Source of the DNA: Halorussus salinus
GTDB lineage: Archaea; Halobacteriota; Halobacteria; Halobacteriales; Haladaptataceae
Assembly (NCBI RefSeq): GCF_004765815.2
Contig: NZ_SBIS02000012.1
Span: forward strand, 1 to 64,000
Reading direction: 5' to 3'
DNA: 64,000 nucleotides
Below are positions 43,066 to 50,973 of this stretch, one piece after another. The first letter of the stretch is position 1. The number at the start of each line of letters is the position of its first letter. The notes under the pieces are model-generated. The model ran no database searches and was not told the origin of the DNA. It saw only the letters and a list, made by a program, of their open reading frames with translations. The translations under genes were made by a program, and so were the position numbers.

Positions 43066-44741
43066 CTCACGGCAGGACCGACACGTCGAGACGTAGGCTC
43101 CTCGTCGGTCTCGGTGGCCTCGGCGTCGCCGGACTCCGAACCGTAGGCGGTCCGGCGACGGCAACCACCGTCTCCGCCGAATCTCGCGTCTCGTCGGCAC
43201 CCGACGACCCGTTCGCAGACGCGGACGAACTCGAGGAGTTCGTCGAGACGCGGATTCGCCGGCGCCTCGGGGACGTGACGCCCGGAGCGAGCGTCGCCGT
43301 CGTGAAGGGCGATACGCCCGTCCTCGCCGAAGGATACGGAACCGCGAACACGTTGACCGGCACCCCGGTGCGAGCCGACGAGACGGCGTTCCGCGTCGGC
43401 TCCGTCGGCAAACTCGTGACGTGGACCGCCGTCGTGCAAGGCGTCGAACGAGGCGTGCTCGACCTCGACGCTGACGTCAACACGTATTTGGAAGACTCGG
43501 CGGTCACGATTCCGGAGACGTACGACGAACCGGTCACGCTCCGACACCTCGGAACGCACACCGCTGGTTTCCAATCGGGCCTCGACCCCGGCGTCGTCGC
43601 CGACCCGGACGCGCTCGACCCGTTGGAGGAACTTCTGGCCGACCGCAGGCCGCCTCGGGAACGCCCGCCGGGCGAACTGGTCGAGTACTCGAACTACGGG
43701 GCCGCACTCGCCGGACACGTCGTCGCCGAGGCCCACGACATGACGTTCGAGCGGTACGTCCGGTCGGAACTCTTCGAACCGCTCGGCATGACCCACAGCA
43801 CGTTCGCGCAACCGGTTCCGGACGACTTCTCCGGTGACCTCGCGTCGGGCCACACCGACGAGGGAACGTCGTTCACGCCCGCAGACGAGGTGTTCATCAA
43901 CATGCGCCCCGCGGGCTCGACGAGTGCGACGGCGACGGACATGGCCGCGTTCATGAGCGCCCACCTCGGCGGGGGCGCGGTCGGCGACGCGCGAATCTTG
44001 GCCGAGGAGTCGGTTCGGACGATGCACGACCGACACCACGTTCGTCATCCGGCGGTCACCAACTGGCGGTACGGGTTCCACGAACACGGCGACCCGGACG
44101 CCAACCTCGTCGCCCATTCGGGCGCGACGGTCGACTTCACGAGCTACCTGCTCCTCGCGCCCGACCACGATGTCGGTATCTTCGTCGCCTACAACGTGAA
44201 CGGCACCGAGGCTCCGGAGGTCGTCGTCGACGAACTCGTCGCCGAGTTTGGCCTCCAGCCATCGCCGACCCCGCCGATTCCGACGGCGACGCCGGGCGGT
44301 CACGAGCGCGCCGCGACGGTCGCCGGGGAGTACGGCGCCACGTACTTCCCAGAGACCGGCCCCTTGCAGGCGGTCGGCCTCCTTGCGCACTTGTCCGTGG
44401 AATCGGCGGGTGAGGGGCGACTGCGCACCGAGACGGCAGGCGGTGAGCCCCGTCACTGGGTCGAAACCGAACCGTACGTGTATCGGGAGGTCGGGAGCCA
44501 CGACGTACTCGCCTTCGAGGTCCGCGACGACGAAGTTCGAGCGCTGAACGTGAGTAGCGAACCGACCGGCGTCTATCGCCCGGTTCCGGTCCGCGCGCGA
44601 CAGCTCACGACCGCTGGGGTCGTCGGTGGCTCGGCGGCCGGGTTCGGGGCGTCGCTCCTCGGGTGGGGCGGACTCGGTGCGTGGCGGCGATTGAAACGGT
44701 GCGACGATAGTAGCGAGCGTACCACGGAGGAGTCGAGATGA
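43062..44741 (+). CDS. Tat-exported serine beta-lactamase-fold hydrolase
   Basis: A 559-residue protein. The Tat signal TSRRRLLVGLGGLGVAGL is followed by a class C/penicillin-binding-protein-like domain: S-x-x-K as RVGSVGKLVTW (residues about 109-119), Y-x-N as EYSNYGAALAGH, and the KTG equivalent HSGATVDFTSY. The C-terminal part (residues about 400-525) is a beta-rich lipocalin-like extension, ending with one membrane helix (GVVGGSAAGFGASLLGWGGLGAW). Haloarchaeal relatives usually keep further membrane helices fused here; they are instead encoded by the overlapping next ORF. Peptidase or esterase activity outside the cell is likely. Confidence 0.85.
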   Translation: MTHGRTDTSRRRLLVGLGGLGVAGLRTVGGPATATTVSAESRVSSAPDDPFADADELEEFVETRIRRRLGDVTPGASVAVVKGDTPVLAEGYGTANTLTGTPVRADETAFRVGSVGKLVTWTAVVQGVERGVLDLDADVNTYLEDSAVTIPETYDEPVTLRHLGTHTAGFQSGLDPGVVADPDALDPLEELLADRRPPRERPPGELVEYSNYGAALAGHVVAEAHDMTFERYVRSELFEPLGMTHSTFAQPVPDDFSGDLASGHTDEGTSFTPADEVFINMRPAGSTSATATDMAAFMSAHLGGGAVGDARILAEESVRTMHDRHHVRHPAVTNWRYGFHEHGDPDANLVAHSGATVDFTSYLLLAPDHDVGIFVAYNVNGTEAPEVVVDELVAEFGLQPSPTPPIPTATPGGHERAATVAGEYGATYFPETGPLQAVGLLAHLSVESAGEGRLRTETAGGEPRHWVETEPYVYREVGSHDVLAFEVRDDEVRALNVSSEPTGVYRPVPVRARQLTTAGVVGGSAAGFGASLLGWGGLGAWRRLKRCDDSSERTTEESR

Positions 44742-45142
44742 CGGGAAGGACTCGCCCGCGTGTTCCGTCTCGGACACGAGCGGCCGACTACTGGACCGGG
44801 ATGGTTCGCGGCGTCGAACGTCGGGTGACGAGCCCCGCTTGGCTCGCTCGCGCGGCGGGAGTCGCGCTGAGCCTCGTCTCCGTCGGGTTCGTCTCCTCGT
44901 TCCTGTTCGTCCTCGAACGGGGCGGGAAACGCGCCCTCCTGACGCAGCCACTCTCGCTGCAAATCACGCTCGCACTCCCGACTATCATCGTAATTCTTAC
45001 ACTCGGGACGGCCGTGGGTTCGGTACTTGCGTGGCGGAATCACTACTGGTCGTTGCCCGCACGTGTTCATCAGACGGTACTAGCGGTGCTGGGACTCGCG
45101 TTCAGTTGGCAACTCGTTGCTCTCGGGTTCCTGCCATCGTAG
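44738..45142 (+). CDS. Membrane protein, probable split-off tail of the beta-lactamase-fold protein
   Basis: A 134-residue protein overlapping the preceding gene by ATGA. Three membrane helices (AAGVALSLVSVGFVSSFLFVL, ITLALPTIIVILTLGTAVGSVLAW, TVLAVLGLAFSWQLVALGFL). The combination of one helix at the end of the upstream protein and three here equals the four-helix tail of some single-chain relatives, so the two products may work as one membrane-anchored unit. Confidence 0.65.
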   Translation: MTGRTRPRVPSRTRAADYWTGMVRGVERRVTSPAWLARAAGVALSLVSVGFVSSFLFVLERGGKRALLTQPLSLQITLALPTIIVILTLGTAVGSVLAWRNHYWSLPARVHQTVLAVLGLAFSWQLVALGFLPS

Positions 45143-45184
45143 ACCGACGAAAAATCAGAAACCAACAGACAACCATTCGAGACT

Positions 45185-46282
45185 ATGTTCACGAGCTTAG
45201 GATACGTTACGGAACTCGAAGAAGCGGCCGAGCGGGGAAAATCAGAGATTCGGTCACGGATGACCGTCGGCGAAGCCGACGTCCGACGAGCAGTCGGACG
45301 GGCGTTTCCCGACGCCGACTCGATAACGATTCACGGCGACCCGATGGCCGGGGCCGGAGGAGTCACCTACGTGGTCTCGCTCGGAGACCCCGAATCGAAG
45401 TACGTCCTGAAGTTCGCTCCGGAGGAGGCCGCGGACCACCTCCGGAACGGCGTCGCGGTCTACGACTATCTCAACGCCCGGACGGAAGTCCCGGTGCCGT
45501 CGGTACGGGCGATAGAGACGGAGGATACCGAGGTCCCGTATCCGTATGCCATCGTCGAGTACGTGTGGGGAGACGAACTGTCGAGTATCGAGCAGTTCGA
45601 ATCGTTTCCGCGCGACCGCCAGCGGTCCATCGTCCGTGAGATGGGTCGCGTACTCGGCACGCTCCACGCACAGACGCAGTTCGAGACCTACGGGGCGCTC
45701 GAAGGCGAGACGACGCGGGACCTGACCGTGAAGAACGGCGCGTCGGACTGGAGGGACTACTACCGTGAGACGTACGAGGAGTACGCGACCGCGGCGGATG
45801 ATTCGCCCGTGTCGGACCTCGTCGCCGAGGCCTACGAGTATTTCGAGGAGGCGTCGGCGACCGTTCGTCCGGAATCCGGTCCCGTCCTGCTGCACGCGGA
45901 TTTCACCCCCGACAACCTCATCACCGAAGACGGCTCCGTTCGAGCGGTCTTGGACTGGGAACACGCCAAAGCCGGATGCAGCGCACGGGAGTTCTGGGAG
46001 GTCGAGGAGAACGTCGTCCGCATCTTCCAATCGGACGAGGTCCGGGACGACTTCCGAGCGGCGTTCTATGGTGGATACGGGGAAATCGAACCCACGTCGG
46101 AGACGTTCCTCGCGCTGAAGTCGCTGTTCGCCGTCGGCGAGTTCACCAGAATTGAAACCGTCCGGTCGGTGCTCGCGGAACTGACGGGTGAACTGGACGC
46201 CGCGGAGTTCAGAGACCGCGCCGAGCGAGAACTCGACGCCCGAATTCGAGACGCGGAAACCCGACTCGAAGAGCTAGCCTGA
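45185..46282 (+). CDS. Aminoglycoside phosphotransferase (APH) family kinase
   Basis: A 365-residue protein with the choline/aminoglycoside kinase fold: ATP-side YVLKFAPEEAADHLRN, hinge PYPYAIVEYVWGDELSS, catalytic loop VLLHADFTPDNLITED (residues about 237-252; HxDxxxxN) and the magnesium motif VLDWEHAKAGC. Real antibiotic resistance is not implied; most haloarchaeal members have unknown small-molecule substrates. Confidence 0.85.
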   Translation: MFTSLGYVTELEEAAERGKSEIRSRMTVGEADVRRAVGRAFPDADSITIHGDPMAGAGGVTYVVSLGDPESKYVLKFAPEEAADHLRNGVAVYDYLNARTEVPVPSVRAIETEDTEVPYPYAIVEYVWGDELSSIEQFESFPRDRQRSIVREMGRVLGTLHAQTQFETYGALEGETTRDLTVKNGASDWRDYYRETYEEYATAADDSPVSDLVAEAYEYFEEASATVRPESGPVLLHADFTPDNLITEDGSVRAVLDWEHAKAGCSAREFWEVEENVVRIFQSDEVRDDFRAAFYGGYGEIEPTSETFLALKSLFAVGEFTRIETVRSVLAELTGELDAAEFRDRAERELDARIRDAETRLEELA

Positions 46283-46317
46283 CTCCCGGACGTCGAAAAG
46301 AGCGTTCGTGACGGGTC

Positions 46318-47109
46318 TTACCGGTCGAGGAACGACTCGGCTTCCGCCCAGACGAGGTCGGGCGCTTCGCCGGGGCCGCTGTGGCTGACGCCGTCGAACT
46401 CGACGAGACGGCTCGTCGGAAGCGCGTCGTGGACGGCGCGGGCGCTCTCTCGGAGGAAGTCCGGTCCATCGGTCCCGGTCAACACGAGGACGGGGGCGTC
46501 CACGTCGAGACGGTCGGGGAGTCGATACGCTTCGACGGCGTAATTCATCCGGACGACCTCCTCAGCGAGGTCGACGCAGTCGGGCCAGACCGGCCACTCC
46601 GCCAACCACGCGTCGAGGTCGTCGATGCCGTCGGGATGGAGGACCTGCTCGACGTAGCGTTCGACCGCTTCCCGGCGTTTGCCAGCCTCGACGAGCGACT
46701 CCATGCGACTGGCGAGGTCGGCTTCCTCTCGGTACTCCTCGGGGAGGACCGCGGGTTCGTACGCGACCACCGCTTCGACGGGTGCCTCGGTCGCGGCCTC
46801 GATCGCCGTGAGCGCGCCGAAGGAGTGACCGAACAGAATCGGCTCGCCGTCGACTTCGTCCACGAGCGTTCGGACGTACTCGGCTTCGCGTTCGAGTACG
46901 TCGTCGGCGCTCGTCTCCTCGGGGTCATCGAGACAGGTGCCGAAGCCCGGTCGCTGGGGGACGACGGCGGCGTACTCGCCGAGATGCGGAATAACCGGAT
47001 TCCAGTACTCCCGAGGAGCCATCCCGCCGTGAAGCAGGATTACCGGCTGACCATCGCCGTGTCGTTCGTACGCTACTTCCGTGCCGTCGGCAGGCAAATT
47101 CGTTGGCAT
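46318..47109 (-). CDS. Alpha/beta hydrolase
   Basis: A 263-residue protein: oxyanion-hole VILLHGGMAPREYW, nucleophile elbow ILFGHSFGALTAIEA (Ser about residue 95), acid in LVLTGTDGPDFLRESA, and final His in DGVSHSGPGEAPD. A complete Ser-Asp-His triad. Cytoplasmic, no signal peptide. Convergent with the APH gene (about 35 bases between the stops). Substrate unknown. Confidence 0.85.
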   Translation of the reverse strand: MPTNLPADGTEVAYERHGDGQPVILLHGGMAPREYWNPVIPHLGEYAAVVPQRPGFGTCLDDPEETSADDVLEREAEYVRTLVDEVDGEPILFGHSFGALTAIEAATEAPVEAVVAYEPAVLPEEYREEADLASRMESLVEAGKRREAVERYVEQVLHPDGIDDLDAWLAEWPVWPDCVDLAEEVVRMNYAVEAYRLPDRLDVDAPVLVLTGTDGPDFLRESARAVHDALPTSRLVEFDGVSHSGPGEAPDLVWAEAESFLDR

Positions 47110-47377
47110 ACACCTGTCGTTCGAGGACGACGGGGCTAAGTCGTTCTCTCACCAATTGCGCTCTTTAAATGGGGTCGGTCGATGAAGCAGTACGCTGTCG
47201 GACCCCGAGGCGCGGTCGTCGTGCCCGCCGGGGTGAAAGCGGGAGTGCCAGTATCGCAGTAGCAAGGATTATCGTGGCAGCGACGACTTCCGTGTCGGCG
47301 ACCGCTATCGTGCCGGAGCCGTCTCGTCCGATGGCGTCTTCCGACACACCCATTAGCAGTGACAGAAACGATACGGT

Positions 47378-48064
47378 ATGGGACTCGTCGCTACGTTCGA
47401 AATACACTGCGAGGCGCTCCCGCTTACAGGAGTAGCGACGGCCGTCCCCGAAGCGACGCTGGTTCTCGAACTGCAGTTCAACCACGGTGCCCGCCCGCTG
47501 TTCCTCGTCACCGTGACCGACGGTTCGCCGACGGCGGTCGAGAACGCCCTCGCCGACGCCTACGACGTCAAGGAGTGGACTCTGGTCGGTCGGGCCGGTG
47601 ACACGCGCCGCTATCAGGCGGTTCCGGCGCTCAGTTTCGAGGAGCAACTCGGCGATCACCTAGAGGATCTCTCGGGTCTCGAAGCGCTCGCCACGGCCGA
47701 CGCAATCATCGAACGAATCGAGGTACTGCCGAACGGCTGGCGACAGACGGGGTGGTTCGCCGACCGGGACGCGTTCGCGGCGTTCTCGTCGTTCTGGCAA
47801 CAGAACGCTCGATTCCAGTTGGAGCGACTCACTCGCGACGACGAACCCGAACCGCCGGGTGACGGACTCACCGACGACCAACGCGAGGCGCTTCGGACGG
47901 CGTACGAACGCGGGTACTTCGACATCCCGCGTCGGGCGTCCCTCGAAGACGTCGGCGCGGAGTTGGGTATCACCGCCTCCTCGGTATCCGAGCGGCTGCG
48001 TCGCGCCCAAACGCAACTCATCCGAGAGACGGTGGCGACGACGTGGCCGCCGCTTCCCGGCTGA
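47378..48064 (+). CDS. Bacterioopsin-activator-type HTH regulator
   Basis: A 228-residue protein with the C-terminal HTH-10 domain (LTDDQREALRTAYERGYFDIPRRASLEDVGAELGITASSVSERLRRAQ) that defines Bat-like haloarchaeal regulators. The N-terminal 150 residues form a sensor domain of the kind found in these proteins (VLELQFNHGARPLFLVTVTDGSP). Transcribed divergently from the hydrolase, which may be its target. Confidence 0.88.
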   Translation: MGLVATFEIHCEALPLTGVATAVPEATLVLELQFNHGARPLFLVTVTDGSPTAVENALADAYDVKEWTLVGRAGDTRRYQAVPALSFEEQLGDHLEDLSGLEALATADAIIERIEVLPNGWRQTGWFADRDAFAAFSSFWQQNARFQLERLTRDDEPEPPGDGLTDDQREALRTAYERGYFDIPRRASLEDVGAELGITASSVSERLRRAQTQLIRETVATTWPPLPG

Positions 48065-48172
48065 ACCTCGACGCGACCCGGCGTCGTACTCCGCGGAGGC
48101 GAACGACGGCGGCCGGTCGCGCCGAGGAGCCGACACCGCCAAAGTGAGGGCGCTCGAACTAGCCGAGATACC

Positions 48173-48799
48173 ATGACGACGTGGGACGACCGATTCAGGA
48201 ACGGCGACTACCCCCAAGACCCCGACCCGTCACCGGTTCTTCGCCGGTACGTCGATAGCTTTCCGGACGGACGGGCGCTAGACGTCGCGACGGGTACCGG
48301 GCGAAACGCCGTCTTCCTCGCCGAGGAGGGCTATCAGGTGGACGGTATCGACAAGTCCGGCGAGGGACTCCGAATCGCGCGCCGGAACGCGGCCGACCGC
48401 GGCGTCGCCGACCGCACGAACTGGATTCGGGCCGATATCTCCTCGTACACCTTCCCGGAGTCCACCTACGACGTGATTACCATCAGCTTCTATCGCGCCG
48501 TGGACCGGTTTCCGGACGTCAAGGAGGCGCTCGCGCCGGGCGGCGTCCTCTTCGTCCAGCACCACCTCCGAACGTCGGACCCGGTCGAATCGGGACCCAG
48601 CGGCGACCGCTACCGCTTCGCCGCCAACGAACTCCTCCACTCGTGTCTCGACTTGACGGTGCTGTACTACGACGAGCGCACGGAACGCCGCGCCGACGGG
48701 CGCTCGGGTGCCCTCACCCAAATCGTCGCGCGAAACTCGTCGGGCAACCACCAGTCGTATCCGCGGGCCTCGCTCGCCGAAGACGACGGTCAGTCGTGA
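48173..48799 (+). CDS. Class I SAM-dependent methyltransferase (TehB-like)
   Basis: A 208-residue protein: ALDVATGTGRNAVFLAEEGYQVDGIDKS (motifs I and II), WIRADISSYTFPESTYDVITISFY (motif III) and VKEALAPGGVLFVQHHL. The compact length and motif spacing fit TehB-like enzymes. Follows the Bat-like regulator by about 110 bases on the same strand. Substrate unknown. Confidence 0.82.
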   Translation: MTTWDDRFRNGDYPQDPDPSPVLRRYVDSFPDGRALDVATGTGRNAVFLAEEGYQVDGIDKSGEGLRIARRNAADRGVADRTNWIRADISSYTFPESTYDVITISFYRAVDRFPDVKEALAPGGVLFVQHHLRTSDPVESGPSGDRYRFAANELLHSCLDLTVLYYDERTERRADGRSGALTQIVARNSSGNHQSYPRASLAEDDGQS

Positions 48800-48939
48800 C
48801 AGTCGCTCGCGCTTCGCCGCCCGTTCAGGCCATCGAACGCCCCGAATCGCTGGTGCTGTAGAACTGGCCGTGGAACGAGTACGGCAGTCGATGCGGCGGC
48901 GGTGCGTACGGTTTTGGTTTACGCTGTCGATGTGAGTCT

Positions 48940-49731
48940 ATGACCGACCGAGGCCCCGGACCCGAGCGCGTGTCTTCCCAACGGCAGCTGACGGTCGATT
49001 ACATGCAGATGGCGGGCCGCCGGAGCAACGTCCACGGACTCGTGGAGGTCGACGTCACCGACGCCAGAGAACGGATTCGGACCATCGAGGAGGAAACGGG
49101 AACGGACCTCTCGTTCACGGCCTTCGTCGTCTCCTGTCTGGCGACGACCGTGGAGGAACAGCCACAGATCAACCGATACCACGATTGGCGAGGCCGAATC
49201 CACTAGTTCGAGGAGGTGGACGTGAACGTTCTCGTCGAACGGGAACTCGACGGCGGGCGAATCGGCGTCCCCCACGTCGTCCGAGCGGCCAATCGGCGGT
49301 CGGTCCGGTCGATTCACGACGAGATTCGGCGCGTCCAAGCGGACGCCGCGAGCGGCCCCGAAGGCGGACTCGCCGCGCTCGCCCGCCGCCTCCCCGGATT
49401 CGTCCGCAGACAACTCTGGCGACTCCCGCAGTGGTTCCCGTCACGGTGGAAGGACCTCGCTGGCACCGTCGCGGTCTCCTCGGTCGGGATGTTCGCCAGC
49501 GGAAACGGGTGGGCCGTCAGTCCCACGAACTACACTCTCCAACTCAACGTCGGCGGTATCGGCACCAAACCGGGCCTCGTCGATGGCGAACTCCGGTCCC
49601 GAGAGTTCCTGAGTCTCACCGTCACCTTCGACCACGATGTCGTGGACGGAGCGCCCGCCGCGCGGTTCGTCCGACCTCTCGGCGAACGGCTGGAAGCCGG
49701 GACCGGTCTCGACGCCGCGTTCGACGAATGA
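48940..49731 (+). pseudogene. 2-oxoacid dehydrogenase E2 acyltransferase gene with an in-frame TAG
   Basis: Two ORFs in the same frame are separated only by TAG at 49204-49206 (RGRIH, stop, FEEVDVNVLVEREL). Together they form one 263-codon E2 catalytic domain: SRRSNV-like MQMAGRRSNVHGLVEVDV, DLSFTAFVVSCLATTVEEQPQ, VNVLVERELDGGRIGVPHVV, and the active-site TFDHDVVDGAPAARFV (HxxxDG) intact. No lipoyl domain is present, as in stand-alone haloarchaeal relatives. Most likely a recent nonsense mutation. Confidence 0.75.
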
Positions 49732-49845
49732 CACCGTCGAACTTGCCGATACTATCGGTCCAATCTCGAACGAAAGATTCGATAACGAAGCGTGTTCTCC
49801 TGCCACTGGCAGTAATTCGATAGTCCGAGTCCGTTCGTTTCTGGC

Positions 49846-49975
49846 AACTTCTGGAATCCTCCGTTCACCGGCGCTATTATCCCAGTGTCGGCTTCCTTCC
49901 GAGGAGGCCGCCGTTCTCGGAACTTCCGGAAACCGCGCGCCGACGCTTAACGGACTACCCGAAGTATGCGATGAT
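49846..49975 (+). promoter_or_regulatory. Promoter of the RecA-like/PolB2 operon
   Basis: GGAACTTCCGGAAAC (49919-49933) with palindrome TTCCGGAA at 49924-49931, then GCTTAA at 49945-49950 and ATG at 49971/49976. A second related box, CAACTTCTGGAATCC, lies upstream near 49848-49862. The arrangement copies the promoter at 39465. Confidence 0.6.
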
Positions 49976-50698
49976 ATGCGAGCGATACGACAGAACGGTG
50001 GGAGAGCAGACCCGGAGCTACCCGAGTTACAGACGGGCGTCCGTCTCCTCGACGTGGACGGCGAGGAGCGAGCGACCGCCCCGCTTCAGTCGCTGGTCCT
50101 CGACCATCTCCTTACGAACGACGGAAACGCGGTGTGGGTGGACGCGGCGGGTCACGCGGTCACCCAGTCGCTGGCCTCGCTCGCGCCGAGCGGCCGAACC
50201 CTCGGTCGAATTCAGGTCGCCCGTGGGTTCACCGCCCACCAGCACTACGCGCTCGTCCGCGAACTACGCGAACAGGTAGACGAGGAGACGTCACTCGTCG
50301 TCTGTCCGGCGTTCGACCACTGCTACCGCGAGGCCGAGACGTACGCCGACGAGGGCGAGGACCTGTTCCTCCGGGCGCTCGCGACGATTTCGCGCGTCGC
50401 CGACCGACACGACGTGCCGGTCCTCGTCACGCGCGCTCGGCAAGACGGGTTCTCGGACCCACTCGCCGCGGCGGCCGCCGAGACCATCCGGTGCGAACGA
50501 ACCAAGCTCGGGCCACGGTTCGTCGGCGACGACTTCGAGACGCTGGTCTACCCGATGGACGACGGCACAGTCCAGACGACACTGACGTTCTGGCGGCGCG
50601 TCCTCGAAGCCCGCGTGTCGGCCAGCGAGACCGCGACCACCGGGACGTCCCACGAGACGGTCGCGCCGACCACGGAGGTGAGCTATGGGGCGTACTAA
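49976..50698 (+). CDS. RecA/Rad55-like protein of the PolB2 operon
   Basis: A 240-residue protein, start ATG 49976 (MRAIRQNGGRADPELPEL; ATG 49971 is out of this frame). The layout resembles a RecA-type core, with strands NAVWVDAAGHAVTQSLASLAP, IQVARGFTAHQHYALVRELREQ, SLVVCPAFDHCYRE and VPVLVTRARQDGF. No canonical Walker A GxxxxGKT is visible, so ATP binding may be lost. From memory, similar degenerate RecA-like proteins accompany haloarchaeal PolB2 and have been compared with bacterial ImuA. Overlaps the next gene by 14 bases. Confidence 0.65.
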   Translation: MRAIRQNGGRADPELPELQTGVRLLDVDGEERATAPLQSLVLDHLLTNDGNAVWVDAAGHAVTQSLASLAPSGRTLGRIQVARGFTAHQHYALVRELREQVDEETSLVVCPAFDHCYREAETYADEGEDLFLRALATISRVADRHDVPVLVTRARQDGFSDPLAAAAAETIRCERTKLGPRFVGDDFETLVYPMDDGTVQTTLTFWRRVLEARVSASETATTGTSHETVAPTTEVSYGAY

Positions 50699-50969
50699 CC
50701 CGACGTTCCGCGACCTGCTCACGTCGCTCGAAGACGACTGGCAGGACTACCGGCGGGCGCTCCGACGCCCCGACCAAGACCGCTTCGACCGCCTTTGGGA
50801 GGAGGCCCGCCAGCATGCCGACGCGGGCGGCTACCTGAACCACCAGAACCCGATGGTGGTCGTCCTGTTCTCGATGCTGCTGGCTCAAGAGCGCCGTATC
50901 GAAGACCTCGAAGCGGAACTCGAAGGCGGACGCTCCGAGGCGACCGAGACAGACGACGCGGCGTCGTAG
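50685..50969 (+). CDS. Small helical protein of the PolB2 operon (94 aa)
   Basis: MGRTNPTFRDLLTSLEDDWQDYRRALRRPDQDRFDRLWEEARQHADAGGYLNHQNPMVVVLFSMLLAQERRIEDLEAELEG: wholly helical, with a C-terminal coiled coil. Sandwiched between the RecA-like and polymerase genes with overlaps or 4-base gaps, so probably a subunit or adaptor of the polymerase. No enzymatic motif. Confidence 0.7.
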   Translation: MGRTNPTFRDLLTSLEDDWQDYRRALRRPDQDRFDRLWEEARQHADAGGYLNHQNPMVVVLFSMLLAQERRIEDLEAELEGGRSEATETDDAAS

Positions 50970-50973
50970 CGGG

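Noticed and set aside
43044..44951. A 635-codon minus-strand ORF.
   Set aside because: Arg-rich shadow of the beta-lactamase-fold gene, which has clear SxxK, YxN and HSG motifs and a Tat signal on the plus strand.
49204..49206. TAG as a pyrrolysine codon.
   Set aside because: No pyrrolysine machinery is seen and the E2 family has no known pyrrolysine at this place; a nonsense mutation is simpler.
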